Shown here one piece after another: positions 35,055-46,848 of a stretch of DNA of 64,000 bases. Source of the DNA: Mycobacterium sp. 050128 (GTDB lineage: Bacteria; Actinomycetota; Actinomycetes; Mycobacteriales; Mycobacteriaceae); the NCBI RefSeq assembly GCF_036409155.1, contig NZ_JAZGLW010000001.1, positions 186,001 through 250,000 on the forward strand. Reading direction: 5' to 3'. The first letter of the stretch is position 1, and the number at the start of each line of letters is the position of its first letter. The notes beneath the pieces are model-generated. The model was not told where the DNA came from and did no database searches. It saw only the letters and a list, made by a program, of their open reading frames with translations. A program made the translations under genes and the position numbers.

Positions 35055-36464
35055 CTAGCGGGAAGCTTCGAGTAGTTCCTCGAGTGATTGCTTCAACAAC
35101 GCCGGCAGCAGGTCGACATCGCTCATCGCCTCGCGGTCGGCGTTGATTCCGAAATACAGCGTCCCGTTGTAGGAGGTCACACCGATGGCGAGCGCCTGAT
35201 TGTGCAGCAGCGGCGGTACCGCGTAGGTCTCCAGCAGCTTGGTGCCGGCGACGTACATCTGCGACTGGGCTCCGGGCGCATTGGTGATCAACAAGTTGAA
35301 CAACCGCGCCGAGAAGTTGGTGGCGACCCGGATGCCCATGGCGTGCAGGGTGGGCGGCGCGAAGCCCGACAAGGTGACGATGGTCCGGGCGTCGACCAGC
35401 CGCGCGGCGGACGGATTCGACTCGGTGGCATGCGCGATCTGCGACAGCCGCACCACGGCATTGCCCTCGCCCACCGGCAGGTCGACCAGGAACGGGGTGA
35501 CCTGACTGATCATCTGGCCGGGCCCGGTCGAATCGTGCTGATCCTCGGCATACACCGAAAGTGGTGCCATCGCCCGGATCGTCGCGCTCGACGACACCCC
35601 TTCCCCGCGCGACATCAGCCAGTTGCTCAGGGCGCCGGTCACGACCGCCAGCACCACATCGTTGATGTCGCAGTCGTAGCGTGCGCGCACCGTGCGGTAG
35701 TCCTCGAGACTTCCGCGGGCGACGGTGAACCGCCGATGACGCGAGACGGTGGCATTGAGCGGGCTACTGGGCGCGGTACCGCGCGCGACGGTGCGCGCGA
35801 TGTCGAAGACCCGGCGGCCCACGTTGAGCAGCTCGCCGTAGTTCGTCGCCAGCCCGGCCATCGCGGAGCCGACGGCCTGCAGCTGCGCACCCGGCCCCAC
35901 CATCCAGTCGGTGAGCGCGCCCACCAGCAGCCGCGTCGAGCCGGGCTCGCGTTCCGGGACCCAGAGGTCCTCGGGGAACGGCGCCGGCTTTCGGGTCCGA
36001 TCGGCGATCACGTGGCCGATCTCGAGCGCGGTCATCCCATTGATCAACGCCTGATGCGACTTGGTGTAGAGGGCGACCCGGTTTTGGGCCAGCCCCTCGA
36101 CCAGGTACATCTCCCACAACGGTCGTTTCTTGTCCAACGGCCGCGCGGCCAGCCGGGCGACGAGCTCGTGCAGCTGCTCGTCGCTGCCCGGTGACGGCAG
36201 TGCCGACCGCCGGATGTGGTAGGTGATGTCGAAGTCGGCGTCGTCGATCCACACCGGCCTGGCCATGCCGACCCCGACTTCACGCACCTTCTGCCGATAG
36301 CGAGGTATTTGCGGCAACCGCTGTTCGACGGCGGCGAGCAGCGTCTCGTAGCTCAGTCCGGCGCGCGGACGCTGCAGGATGGACAGCGATCCGACGTACA
36401 TCGGGGTGGCGGTGTTTTCGAGCCGAAAGAAGGATGCGTCCGATGTGGACAACCGGGTCACCAT
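35055..36464 (-). CDS. tgs3: Wax ester synthase/diacylglycerol acyltransferase, Tgs3, intact
   Basis: A 469-residue WS/DGAT enzyme of the triacylglycerol-synthase family. The catalytic HHxxxDG motif is degenerate: SHQALING around residue 136, keeping one His but replacing Asp by Asn. The rest of the fold is complete, including the LPSPGSDEQLHEL region and the NAPGAQSQMYVAG motif near residue 395. In M. tuberculosis this region is annotated as two genes, Rv3234c (N-terminal) and Rv3233c (C-terminal); here they form one open frame. Activity may be low or altered because of the motif. Confidence 0.9.
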   Translation of the reverse strand: MVTRLSTSDASFFRLENTATPMYVGSLSILQRPRAGLSYETLLAAVEQRLPQIPRYRQKVREVGVGMARPVWIDDADFDITYHIRRSALPSPGSDEQLHELVARLAARPLDKKRPLWEMYLVEGLAQNRVALYTKSHQALINGMTALEIGHVIADRTRKPAPFPEDLWVPEREPGSTRLLVGALTDWMVGPGAQLQAVGSAMAGLATNYGELLNVGRRVFDIARTVARGTAPSSPLNATVSRHRRFTVARGSLEDYRTVRARYDCDINDVVLAVVTGALSNWLMSRGEGVSSSATIRAMAPLSVYAEDQHDSTGPGQMISQVTPFLVDLPVGEGNAVVRLSQIAHATESNPSAARLVDARTIVTLSGFAPPTLHAMGIRVATNFSARLFNLLITNAPGAQSQMYVAGTKLLETYAVPPLLHNQALAIGVTSYNGTLYFGINADREAMSDVDLLPALLKQSLEELLEASR

Positions 36465-36647
36465 TGCGGCCCTGGCCTCCTAGGTCAATCCTTCGGGTTT
36501 CTCGCTCACCGTAATCGTCCGCTAGGGCGCAACACGGCGCGGGTACGCGCGATGTCGAATTGTGCGATGATGACCGGCAATTGAAAGACCAATTGTCTGT
36601 CACTCTCCTGCAGGCCGCTCGTTGTCCGATGCCTTGGAGAGTGCGCA

Positions 36648-37196
36648 TTGACTATCAGCTCCGTAAACCCCGCTCACCGTGACGATTTCGCCGTCGTGCC
36701 GGTCGTCGAGTACGAACCGCCGCCACGGGAGGTGCCGCGCAACGTCGCCGGGTGCCGGCAGCCGGCCGTGGCACGCCGAAGCGGCGGTGGGCCGCGCCGG
36801 CCTTACAGCGGGCGGCCGGTCAGGCAACCCGAGCCGACGACGGCGGTCTGGTCCGCGGCAATGCGTCAGGCGGCGGCGTTCGCCGACGCCGCGCTGCGCC
36901 GGGTGCTGGAGGTCATCGATCACCGGCGGCCGGTCACCCAGCTTCAGCCGCTGTTGGTGCGCGGCCTCGTCGACTCCGTGCTGTCGGTCAGCCAGTCGAG
37001 CGGCGGGCGCCAGGGTGCCGCGGTGCTGCGCCGGATGCGGCTGCAGCCGGTCGGGCACCGGGATCCGGAAACCGCCGCCGAGGTGTTCGGCTGCTACAGC
37101 CGCGGCGACCGCATCCACGCGATCGCCGCTCGGGTGGAGAAGCTGCCCACCAGCAACGGAATCCGGTGGCAGGTGGTGGCTCTGCACATCGGTTGA
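36648..37196 (+). CDS. Rv3235-family hypothetical protein
   Basis: A 182-residue Arg/Pro-rich protein. The first 70 residues are disordered by composition, followed by a compact domain (AAFADAALRRVLEVIDHRRPVTQLQPLLVRGLVDSVLS) typical of the Rv3235 family, which in actinobacteria is commonly found near secA. The start is TTG 36648; no better codon is seen. The function is unknown. It ends four bases from the stop of convergent kefB. Confidence 0.82.
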   Translation: MTISSVNPAHRDDFAVVPVVEYEPPPREVPRNVAGCRQPAVARRSGGGPRRPYSGRPVRQPEPTTAVWSAAMRQAAAFADAALRRVLEVIDHRRPVTQLQPLLVRGLVDSVLSVSQSSGGRQGAAVLRRMRLQPVGHRDPETAAEVFGCYSRGDRIHAIAARVEKLPTSNGIRWQVVALHIG

Positions 37197-37200
37197 TCGG

Positions 37201-38403
37201 CTAGGCCGGCGATCCGGCTCCCTCGGGCTGCGGCCCCTCCCCTGCTGCGCGGGGACCCCAGCCGCTGGCGGGGGACGGGCCGCCGGAGAATCGGGCCAGC
37301 ACCGGACCCAGGGTCGCCATCACGAACACATACGCCGTCGCCAGCGCGGCCACGGTGGGGATCGCCGCGCCGGCCAATCCGATGATGATCAGCGAGAACT
37401 CGCCCCGCGCGACGAGTGCGGTGCCGGCCCGCAACTGCCCGCGCCGCGCCACGCCGTCGCGCCGGGCGGCGAAGATCCCGGTGGCCACCTTGGTGGCCGC
37501 GGTGACGGCGGCCAGCAACAGCGCGACCGGAAGCATGGGAACCAGCTCATGCGGGTCGACCTGCAGACCGATCGCGACGAAGAAGATCGCGGCGAAGAGG
37601 TCGCGCAACGGGCCCAGCACCTTGCGCGCTCGTTTGGCCGTGTCACCGGTCAGGGTGAGCCCGACCAGGAAAGCGCCGACGGCCGCCGAGGCGTGCAACG
37701 ATTCGGCCAGCGCCGCCACCAACAGGGTCACGCCCAGCACCCGCAGCAACAGCTGCTCGGAGTCGGCATTGGCCACCAGCCGTCCGACGTGATGGCCCCA
37801 GTAATAGGAGGCGAAGAAAGCCGCGAAGAGAGCACCGACGGCGACGGCCATCCCCGCGACCGCTTCCAGCCCGGTACCGCCGGACGCGAGCACCGCGAAC
37901 AGCGGCAGGTAGGCGGCCATCGCGAAGTCCTCGAGCACCAGCACCGACAACACGGCCGGCGTTTCGCGGTTGCCGAGCCGGCCCAGGTCCTCCAGCAGGC
38001 GCGCGATCACACCCGAAGACGAGATGTAGGTGACGCCGGCCAGTGCCAGGATCGCGATGCCGTCGAGGCCCAGCAGCCACCCCGCCACCGCTCCCGGCGT
38101 GGCGTTGAGGACCACGTCGACCCCGGCCGACGGCAGGTGGTGACGCAAGCTGGCGGCGAATTCCGTCGCGGAAAACTCCAGTCCGAGGGTCAGCAGCAAC
38201 AGCACGACGCCGATGGGCGCACCCGTCATGATGAACTCGCCCGAGGCGGCCATCGGCCAGATGCCACCTTTGCCCAGCGAAAGACCCGCCATCAGATAGA
38301 CCGGGATCGGCGACAGCGCCAACCGCCGCGAGATGGCCCCCAACACCGCGAGTGCGGCGAGGAGGGCGCCTAGCTGAAACAGCAGCGCCCCCGAAACCTG
38401 CAC
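37201..38403 (-). CDS. kefB: Cation:proton antiporter (KefB/KhtU type), Rv3236c ortholog
   Basis: A 400-residue CPA2-family integral membrane protein with about twelve hydrophobic segments and the ion-path stretch GLEFSATEF / VLVLEDFAMAAYLPL. It lacks the C-terminal TrkA-N domain of KefB/KefC. Instead a separate RCK_C protein is encoded four bases upstream, the KhtT-KhtU arrangement. It probably exchanges K+ or NH4+ for protons. The cytoplasmic tail is Pro/Gly-rich. Confidence 0.9.
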   Translation of the reverse strand: MQVSGALLFQLGALLAALAVLGAISRRLALSPIPVYLMAGLSLGKGGIWPMAASGEFIMTGAPIGVVLLLLTLGLEFSATEFAASLRHHLPSAGVDVVLNATPGAVAGWLLGLDGIAILALAGVTYISSSGVIARLLEDLGRLGNRETPAVLSVLVLEDFAMAAYLPLFAVLASGGTGLEAVAGMAVAVGALFAAFFASYYWGHHVGRLVANADSEQLLLRVLGVTLLVAALAESLHASAAVGAFLVGLTLTGDTAKRARKVLGPLRDLFAAIFFVAIGLQVDPHELVPMLPVALLLAAVTAATKVATGIFAARRDGVARRGQLRAGTALVARGEFSLIIIGLAGAAIPTVAALATAYVFVMATLGPVLARFSGGPSPASGWGPRAAGEGPQPEGAGSPA

Positions 38404-38407
38404 TGGC

Positions 38408-38890
38408 TCAGCCCTTGTCGACGATCTGCTCGACGGCGGCGATGCCCTCTTCGGTGCCGATGACGATCAAAACGTCTCGCTCCCTTAGCATTTCGGCCGG
38501 ACCAGGAGAGGCGAGCACATCCTCGTCGCGCACGATCGCGACGATCGACGCCCCGGTGCGGGTGCGAGCGTGGGTGTCGCCCAACGGTTTGTCGACGAAC
38601 GGGCTGCCCGGCTCGATATGGACCTGACCCGCCTCTAGCCCGGGCACTTCACGGGTGAGCTCGGTGAACCGCTCGGCAATGCGGGGAGCGCCCAGAATCT
38701 GGGCCATGGTGTCGGCCTCTTCGTCGGTGAGGTGAAACACCGGCCGGGCCTGGTCCGGATCGTCGGAACCGTACAGGACGATGTCGAAGTCGCCGCCGCG
38801 TCGCGCGATGATGCCGATCCGGTCGCCCTTGTGGCTGACGAACTCGTATCGCAGGCCGACGCCCGGCAGCAACACCTCCTTGACATCCAT
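38408..38890 (-). CDS. Antiporter regulatory subunit with RCK_C (TrkA_C) domain, Rv3237c ortholog
   Basis: A 160-residue cytosolic protein. The N-terminal half is a small regulatory domain (MDVKEVLLPGVGLRYEFVSHKGDRIGII), and the C-terminal half is an RCK_C domain (GSPFVDKPLGDTHARTRTGASIVAIVRDEDVLASPGPAEMLRERDVLIVIGT) that binds nucleotide or ions in the KhtT family. It lies directly upstream of the antiporter gene and gates it. Confidence 0.9.
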   Translation of the reverse strand: MDVKEVLLPGVGLRYEFVSHKGDRIGIIARRGGDFDIVLYGSDDPDQARPVFHLTDEEADTMAQILGAPRIAERFTELTREVPGLEAGQVHIEPGSPFVDKPLGDTHARTRTGASIVAIVRDEDVLASPGPAEMLRERDVLIVIGTEEGIAAVEQIVDKG

Positions 38891-38985
38891 ATCCGCAACA
38901 TACCGGGAACCCGCGACGAAAAACCGCGCGGACTGCGGCGATACAGACCGATCTCATATCCTTCGACCGGGGCTAGTGTTGCCGA

Positions 38986-39450
38986 ATGGACGGAAACACG
39001 GTCAGCGTCGAGCGGGTCATCAAAGCACCGCCGAACAGGATCTTCGCGCTACTGGCCGACGCCGGCAAACATGCCAGCTTCGACGGTTCGGAGTCGGTGA
39101 ATCGCTGCACGCAGGACTCGGTTCCCCTGACCAAGGGTTCAACATTCGGGATGGCGATGCGGGGGCGCAAGGAGACGTTGTTCCTCCCCTACCGCACGAC
39201 CAACACCATCATCGAGTACGAGCCGGATCGTCGCATCGCGTGGCAAACCTACGGGCTGGGCGGCCTGGTCGGTGGCCGCATCTGGCGTTACGAGCTTTCG
39301 CCCGCGGACGGCGGCACGCTGGTGCGCGAAACCTGGGACGTGTCGCAGGAAAAGAACAAGCGGATGGTCATCAGTGGCTCGATGCCGCAAAAGACCGCCG
39401 ACGGTATGCGCGCCACCCTGGACCGGATCGCGACGCTTGTCGAGGGCTAG
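38986..39450 (+). CDS. SRPBCC (START/polyketide-cyclase-like) family protein
   Basis: A 154-residue protein of the Bet v1-like fold. VSVERVIKAPPNRIFALLADAGKHASFDGS is the typical opening, and the C-terminal helix is KTADGMRATLDRIATLVE. Members bind hydrophobic ligands or act in lipid or polyketide handling. It is a single gene, divergent from the KhtT-like gene, and its stop overlaps that of the convergent methyltransferase-like gene by four bases. Confidence 0.85.
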   Translation: MDGNTVSVERVIKAPPNRIFALLADAGKHASFDGSESVNRCTQDSVPLTKGSTFGMAMRGRKETLFLPYRTTNTIIEYEPDRRIAWQTYGLGGLVGGRIWRYELSPADGGTLVRETWDVSQEKNKRMVISGSMPQKTADGMRATLDRIATLVEG

Positions 39451-40202
39451 TGCTGGCCGGCCGCCGCGTGCGGGTGCCGCCGTGTCCCGGGCACCAGCGC
39501 CGGGACCTCGCGACGGTAGGCACGGTACTGCTCGCCCAGCGACTCGACCAGGTCGTGTTCTTCCAGCCGCAGCGCGATCAGGATGTAACCCGTTGTGGCG
39601 GCGCTGAACAGCAGGTGCCCGACCGACATCGTGGGTGTCGCCCAGAATGCGATCAGGAAACCCAGCATCAGCGGGTGACGCACCAACCGGTACAGGTACC
39701 GAACACGAAAGTCCAACTCGCGGTAGGGTTTTCCGCGCCAGGCCAGGTACACCTGCCGCAGGCCGAACAGGTCGAAGTGGCTGACCATGAAGGACGAGAA
39801 GAACACCGTAGCCCAGCCGAGCCAGAACAACGCCCACAAAACCACCCGTGCCGCCGGCAGACTCACGTCCCACACGAGGTCGGGCAGCGTGCGCCACTGC
39901 CAGTAGAGCAGCAATAGCGCGGCACTCGCCAGGATCACGTAGGTGCTGCGTTCGATCGAAGGGGGCACAAATCGGGTCCACCATCTCTTGAACGCGGGCC
40001 TCGCCATGACGCTGTGCTGAATTGCGAAAATACCTAGCAGCAGTGCGTCAATCAGCACCGCCAAGCCGACGGGCGCCGAGAGCGCGTGGTCGACACTTCG
40101 TGGCACCACCATGTTGCCGACGAATCCGATTGCATAGACAAACGACACCAGGAACAGCAGATAAGCCACTGCGCCGTAACAGATTGTCAAATATCGACTC
40201 AT
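39447..40202 (-). CDS. NnrU/isoprenylcysteine-methyltransferase-like membrane protein, Rv3238c-like
   Basis: About 251 residues. The start is ATG 40202 (MSRYLTICYGAVAYLLFLVSF). It has five or six membrane segments and the C-terminal motif LVRHPLMLGFLIAFWATP...LEEHDLVESLGEQYRAYRREVP, characteristic of the NnrU/ICMT-like methyltransferase superfamily (RHP and E-Y residues). The acceptor is unknown. Confidence 0.85.
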   Translation of the reverse strand: MSRYLTICYGAVAYLLFLVSFVYAIGFVGNMVVPRSVDHALSAPVGLAVLIDALLLGIFAIQHSVMARPAFKRWWTRFVPPSIERSTYVILASAALLLLYWQWRTLPDLVWDVSLPAARVVLWALFWLGWATVFFSSFMVSHFDLFGLRQVYLAWRGKPYRELDFRVRYLYRLVRHPLMLGFLIAFWATPTMSVGHLLFSAATTGYILIALRLEEHDLVESLGEQYRAYRREVPALVPGTRRHPHAAAGQH

Positions 40203-40249
40203 GTGTTGATTGTCCGCCGAATCCGGCGTAAGGGAATGGGGCGATTGCC

Positions 40250-41833
40250 TCAATTTTCGGCAGCCGGTAACGACAACCCCTGCTGCAGGGCGTACATGCT
40301 GGCGCCGATGCGATTTGAGACACCGATCTTGGCGTACGTTCGCTCCACATGGTTGCGGGCGGTCTTCTCGGTGATCACCAACGCCCCGGCGATTTCCTTG
40401 TTCGACGCGCCGCGGGCGACCAGGCAGAGCACCTCGATCTCGCGCGGGGTGAGACCGTCCGGACGGGGCTTGGGCCGTTGGGCGGGCCGGCCCGCCGCAT
40501 GCAACACCGCTTCGACGGCGACGGGGTCGAGCTCACCGGCGCTCACCCGCTCGTGCAGCCGCCGACTCGCCGCGCCGGGCGGCAGCTCATTGCGGTAAGG
40601 CCTTGGTTCACAAGCGGATTGGTAACTGACCGCCGCTGCCAGGATACGGTCGGGCAGGCTCAGCGCGGTACCGGCAAGTCCGCGTGGATATCCCGATCCG
40701 TTCAGGCATTCATGGTGGTTTCCGGCGACTTCGGCCAGCCGCCCCAGACCACGAACCTGGTTGAGGATCCGGGCGGTGAGATAGGGATGCAGTCGCACCC
40801 GCTCGAATTCCCCCGCGGTCAACGACCCTGGCTTGGACCAGATTTGATTCGACACACCAATGCGGCCCAGGTCGTGAACGTGGCCCGCACGTCGCGTCAG
40901 GGCCGCCGAGGCGGCATCGACGCCGGCCGCCAGTGCCGCATCGCCGGCGAGCCCGGCCACCACACGCGAATGTCCAAGGGTGAAAGGACATTTGAGGTCG
41001 ACGAAGTCACCGAACGCGACAAGCAGTGCGTCCAGCCCGTTGTCGTCGAGCCGTTGGTGACGATCGGGCGCTTCGCGCACCGCTGCGGTCCACGCATCGC
41101 CGGGGCCGGGACCGGACAGGATCGCGTCGGCATTGTGCAGGAACGTGTCGACGACCTTCGGGTCGAACTGGCCCCCGCGGCGGCCGCGAGCCATCGCCAC
41201 GGCGCCCTCGACACCGTAGGTGCGGTGGTGCACCTCGACCATGTCGGCGAGCTGGGCAACACGCATCTGGATCGGAATCTCGTCGCCGTGCGAACCGGCG
41301 GGCAGGCCGCCGCCGTCGTAGCGCTCGAAAGCGAAGGCGAGCGACGCCTGGACGTCGGGGCCCAGGCCGATGCGATCCGCCAGCAGCGCCGCGGAGGTGC
41401 AGTGCGAGTGGATGAGCCGGGACAACTGACCGCGCGCATTGGCGAACAGGGTGGCCATGATGGTCAGCCGCTGCGCCAACGGCTGACCGCGACCGATGTT
41501 GCCCATCAGGAACCGCCAATACGGCAGGCCCGACCAGTCGACCAGATACGAGTCATGGCGTACCGCAATGTCATCGCCGAACCACCGCGCGTATTCATGG
41601 GAGTCGGCGTGACATCCGATCCACATCACCAACGTCGTGTAGTAAACGCAATCCCGTTGCGCGTCGGTGAGTCCCAGCCGATCCGCGAGCCGGGTCGCAA
41701 TCATCGCCGCGCGCAGCATGTGCTCGGCGGGCTGTCCCAGGCCGAGGTCGATCGCCACCGATAGCGCCGCGAGCAATTCGGCCCGGCGGGGCCCCTCGCC
41801 CGCCGGCGGCGGCTCGGCTATGCGCGACGACAT
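40250..41833 (-). CDS. HD-domain LuxR-family regulator
   Basis: A 527-residue protein. Two HD-like regions are seen: a degenerate one near residues 60-210 (FERYDGGGLPAG) and a second near 300-400 (HVHDLGRIGVSNQIW ... NHHECLNGSGYPRGL), similar to HD-GYP phosphohydrolases. The C-terminal 65 residues form a LuxR/GerE helix-turn-helix (LTPREIEVLCLVARGASNKEIAGALVITEKTARNHVERTYAKIGVSNR). It could couple a nucleotide or metabolite signal to transcription. The start is ATG 41833, after AAGGGGA; TTG 41863 is an alternative. It takes the place of the transporter gene I recall as Rv3239c. Confidence 0.85.
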   Translation of the reverse strand: MSSRIAEPPPAGEGPRRAELLAALSVAIDLGLGQPAEHMLRAAMIATRLADRLGLTDAQRDCVYYTTLVMWIGCHADSHEYARWFGDDIAVRHDSYLVDWSGLPYWRFLMGNIGRGQPLAQRLTIMATLFANARGQLSRLIHSHCTSAALLADRIGLGPDVQASLAFAFERYDGGGLPAGSHGDEIPIQMRVAQLADMVEVHHRTYGVEGAVAMARGRRGGQFDPKVVDTFLHNADAILSGPGPGDAWTAAVREAPDRHQRLDDNGLDALLVAFGDFVDLKCPFTLGHSRVVAGLAGDAALAAGVDAASAALTRRAGHVHDLGRIGVSNQIWSKPGSLTAGEFERVRLHPYLTARILNQVRGLGRLAEVAGNHHECLNGSGYPRGLAGTALSLPDRILAAAVSYQSACEPRPYRNELPPGAASRRLHERVSAGELDPVAVEAVLHAAGRPAQRPKPRPDGLTPREIEVLCLVARGASNKEIAGALVITEKTARNHVERTYAKIGVSNRIGASMYALQQGLSLPAAEN

Positions 41834-41864
41834 CGGCCCATTGTCCCCTTCGGTGGCGTGCAAG

Positions 41865-42611
41865 TCAGCAAATCGAAACAGTGCGCTGCACGGCGTGGTG
41901 ACGGCCCGGGTCGAACGCCTCCAGACGGCCGCCCCCGGTCACGAATAGTCCGCGCTGCGGACCCCAGAAGTCGGCCAACCGGGCCTGCTGCGGCAACGGG
42001 GTCACCGCGCCGAGGTCCTCGCCACGCCACACCGCGCGCGCATCGCTGACAGCCCAGAATCGCTTGGGGGCGATCATGAATCGTTGGCCGTTCGGCGCCT
42101 TGCCGGATAGCCGCACCCGCCCGGCGCCCATCAGCGGTCCGGCCATTCGGCCGAGAGCGCCGAGGGCCCATTGGTTGGTCCATGCCCATGCGGGCAATCG
42201 CGGGGCGATAGCGCTCATCAGTCGGGACGACGCACTGGTCCCGAGACCGAGATGCCACTCGAGCAAGCCGGCAATCCGGATGTACAGCGACCACGGCGTC
42301 ACCCAGGCGACGTCGATATCGCATCGCACCGGGTCGTTCGGCGTGGCCGAGCTGAAGAAGCGGGAGCAACTGAGTTCGCCGGAGCTGGTCGCGTAGAACG
42401 TCCACACCCCCGCGGCATCGCGATGCCACACCGACCGGTAGCCCGGGGCGAACGACGACGTGGGTATGCAGCGCAGCGCGAGGTAATGCCCGCTGGCGAA
42501 GGGAAGCCCCAAAACCCCGAAACCGGCAAATCTTTCGTCGTCACCGGGGGGCAGCGTGGCGTCGTGCAGGACGGCCGAAGCCGCGTCGGCGGGACTGTAC
42601 AACGTATTCAT
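41865..42611 (-). CDS. Hypothetical protein upstream of the HD-LuxR regulator
   Basis: A 248-residue protein starting at ATG 42611 (MNTLYSPADAASAVLHD). It looks like a mixed beta-rich fold (VWTFYATSSGELSCSRFF, DIDVAWVTPWSLYIRI), with no signal peptide or motif I recognise. A hydrophobic ligand-binding or lipocalin-like fold is possible but unproven. It ends 31 bases before the ATG of the LuxR gene, with which it is probably co-transcribed. Confidence 0.7.
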   Translation of the reverse strand: MNTLYSPADAASAVLHDATLPPGDDERFAGFGVLGLPFASGHYLALRCIPTSSFAPGYRSVWHRDAAGVWTFYATSSGELSCSRFFSSATPNDPVRCDIDVAWVTPWSLYIRIAGLLEWHLGLGTSASSRLMSAIAPRLPAWAWTNQWALGALGRMAGPLMGAGRVRLSGKAPNGQRFMIAPKRFWAVSDARAVWRGEDLGAVTPLPQQARLADFWGPQRGLFVTGGGRLEAFDPGRHHAVQRTVSIC

Positions 42612-42709
42612 GCACTGATGCTGCGCCGCGCCACCCGACGCGTGCATGAGGCTTATGCCTCAAATCGCCGGAGCAGGGCCGAACGCCCGGCCAGCGGGGC
42701 GCTCGCTGT

Positions 42710-42736
42710 CGAACGCCCGGCTGGCCGGGCGCTCGG
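42710..42736. repeat. GC-rich hairpin repeat, copy 1
   Basis: CGAACGCCCGG, CTGG and CCGGGCGCTCG fold into a hairpin with one mismatched pair. A nearly identical element with perfect arms lies at 52535-52564 between tmk and sahH. A further degenerate partner begins at 42680. This is probably a dispersed mycobacterial intergenic hairpin. Confidence 0.6.
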
Positions 42737-42810
42737 GCACGCGCGGAGCTATGCTCGGGCACGCGCGGAGCCATGCCGGGGACGCGCGGAGCCACGCCGG
42801 GGACGCCCGA
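42731..42810. repeat. Short tandem repeat, 21-22 bp units
   Basis: Units start at 42731, 42753, 42775 and 42796 (last partial). The shared part is GGGCACGCGCGGAGC, or GGGGACGCGCGGAGC in the third. With few, degenerate units and no spacers it is a simple intergenic tandem repeat, downstream of secA1. Confidence 0.7.
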
Positions 42811-42817
42811 ACGTGAC

Positions 42818-42853
42818 GTTGGTTTCACACTGGGCGTCGAGCGTGAAACCAAC
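42818..42853 (-). terminator. Candidate secA1 terminator hairpin
   Basis: GTTGGTTTCAC (42818-42828) and GTGAAACCAAC (42843-42853) form a perfect 11-bp stem with a 14-base loop, 36 bases past the secA1 stop. No U-tract follows, as is usual in mycobacteria. Confidence 0.6.
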
Positions 42854-42888
42854 TTCACACTCGGCGGCATGAGACAGCTAGACGCGGG

Positions 42889-45738
<2,850 letters not shown>

Positions 45739-45820
45739 AGCTAGGTCCCCTGTGGGTAGGAGTCTTTTTCTTCAAGGCGACTCCCATCGTAGGGGACGAC
45801 CAGCTGATGGCCGCCGATCC

Positions 45821-46516
45821 TCAGGAGAGCCTGATCAGTCCGTAGTCGTAGGCGTGACGGCGATAGACGACGGACGGCCGCTCGGTCTGCTTGTCGTAGA
45901 ACAAAAAGAAGTCGTGTCCGACGAGCTCCATCTCGTAGAGCGCGTCGTCGACCGACATCGGCGTGGCCTGGTGTTCCTTGGTACGCACCACCCGACCGGG
46001 CTGATGGTCTCGGTCGTCGTCGCCGGTGTCGTGTTGATGCGGCTCCGCGGGCGCATGGTTGTCGCGGAAAACACGCTCCGGGGGGGCCACCGCGGTAGCC
46101 TCGGCCAGCGAAACCGGGGTCTTTTCGCCGTAATGGACCTTGCGGCGGTCCTTGCCGCGGCGCAGCCGGCTTTCCAGCCGGACCACCGCGGACTCGAGCG
46201 CGGAATAGAAGCTGTCGGCGCACGCCTCGCCGCGGACTACCGGCCCACGGCCCCGCGCGGTGATCTCCACGCGCTGACAGGACTTACGTTGGCGACGGTT
46301 GCGTTCGTGCTTGAGCTCGACATCGAAGAGGTAGATGGTCTTGTCGAAACGTTCCAAGCGGGCGAGTTTCTGCGAGACGTAAACGCGGAAGTGATCGGGA
46401 ATCTCGACGTTGCGACCCTTGAACACAACCTCGGCGGTGGTGGTCGGTTCCTGCGCGTCGATCCTTGCCGGTGGTTCGTCCAGGAGCTGAGTGGAATCCA
46501 CGGTGAGCCTTGACAT
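45821..46516 (-). CDS. hpf: Ribosome hibernation promoting factor, long form, Rv3241c ortholog
   Basis: A 231-residue protein. The N-terminal domain (VVFKGRNVEIPDHFRVYVSQKLARLERFD, then ELKHERNRRQ) binds the 30S subunit. A Pro/His linker precedes the C-terminal dimerisation domain (MSVDDALYEMELVGHDFFLFYDKQTERPSVVYRRHAYDYGLIRL). Long HPF pairs ribosomes into inactive dimers. The start is ATG 46516; the extended upstream frame is not needed for the family. Confidence 0.93.
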   Translation of the reverse strand: MSRLTVDSTQLLDEPPARIDAQEPTTTAEVVFKGRNVEIPDHFRVYVSQKLARLERFDKTIYLFDVELKHERNRRQRKSCQRVEITARGRGPVVRGEACADSFYSALESAVVRLESRLRRGKDRRKVHYGEKTPVSLAEATAVAPPERVFRDNHAPAEPHQHDTGDDDRDHQPGRVVRTKEHQATPMSVDDALYEMELVGHDFFLFYDKQTERPSVVYRRHAYDYGLIRLS

Positions 46517-46848
46517 ACGTGACAACTCATTTCTCTTTTCACGTCGCACGCGCCCTGCGTGCCGGCTTTCTACAAGAAGCTTCGACGGGGTGGGAACGGT
46601 TTGCGGAGGTCACCGCCGCAGGCAGCCCGCCGTCGCGAGGTGTCGAATACTCACCCCCTCCGCAATTGCCGTCTCAACCTGGGAAATCACGACCAGTGAG
46701 TCGGAACCCGTAGGTCCCGAAGAGTTGTTGAAGGTTGTCCTCGACGTTAGCTCGTGTTCGCCTCGCCGTGCCACCGATTTGACGAACCCGTAGCGAGTTC
46801 TTCACGTCTTCTTGGCAATTTCACTGGTTTATCCCGAGATTCGCCGAT
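46517..46848. other. Intergenic region between hpf and the comF-like gene
   Basis: This 332-base region holds the hpf promoter region and the 3' flank of the comF-like gene. I see no convincing open frame, hairpin or repeat in it. Confidence 0.55.

Noticed and set aside
36679..38373. Long plus-strand frame (564 codons) across kefB
   Set aside because: Overlaps the Rv3235 and kefB genes; the Arg/Gln/His-rich product has no fold signature.
42731..42810. Tandem repeats considered as a CRISPR array
   Set aside because: Units are contiguous without spacers, degenerate and few; no cas genes are nearby.
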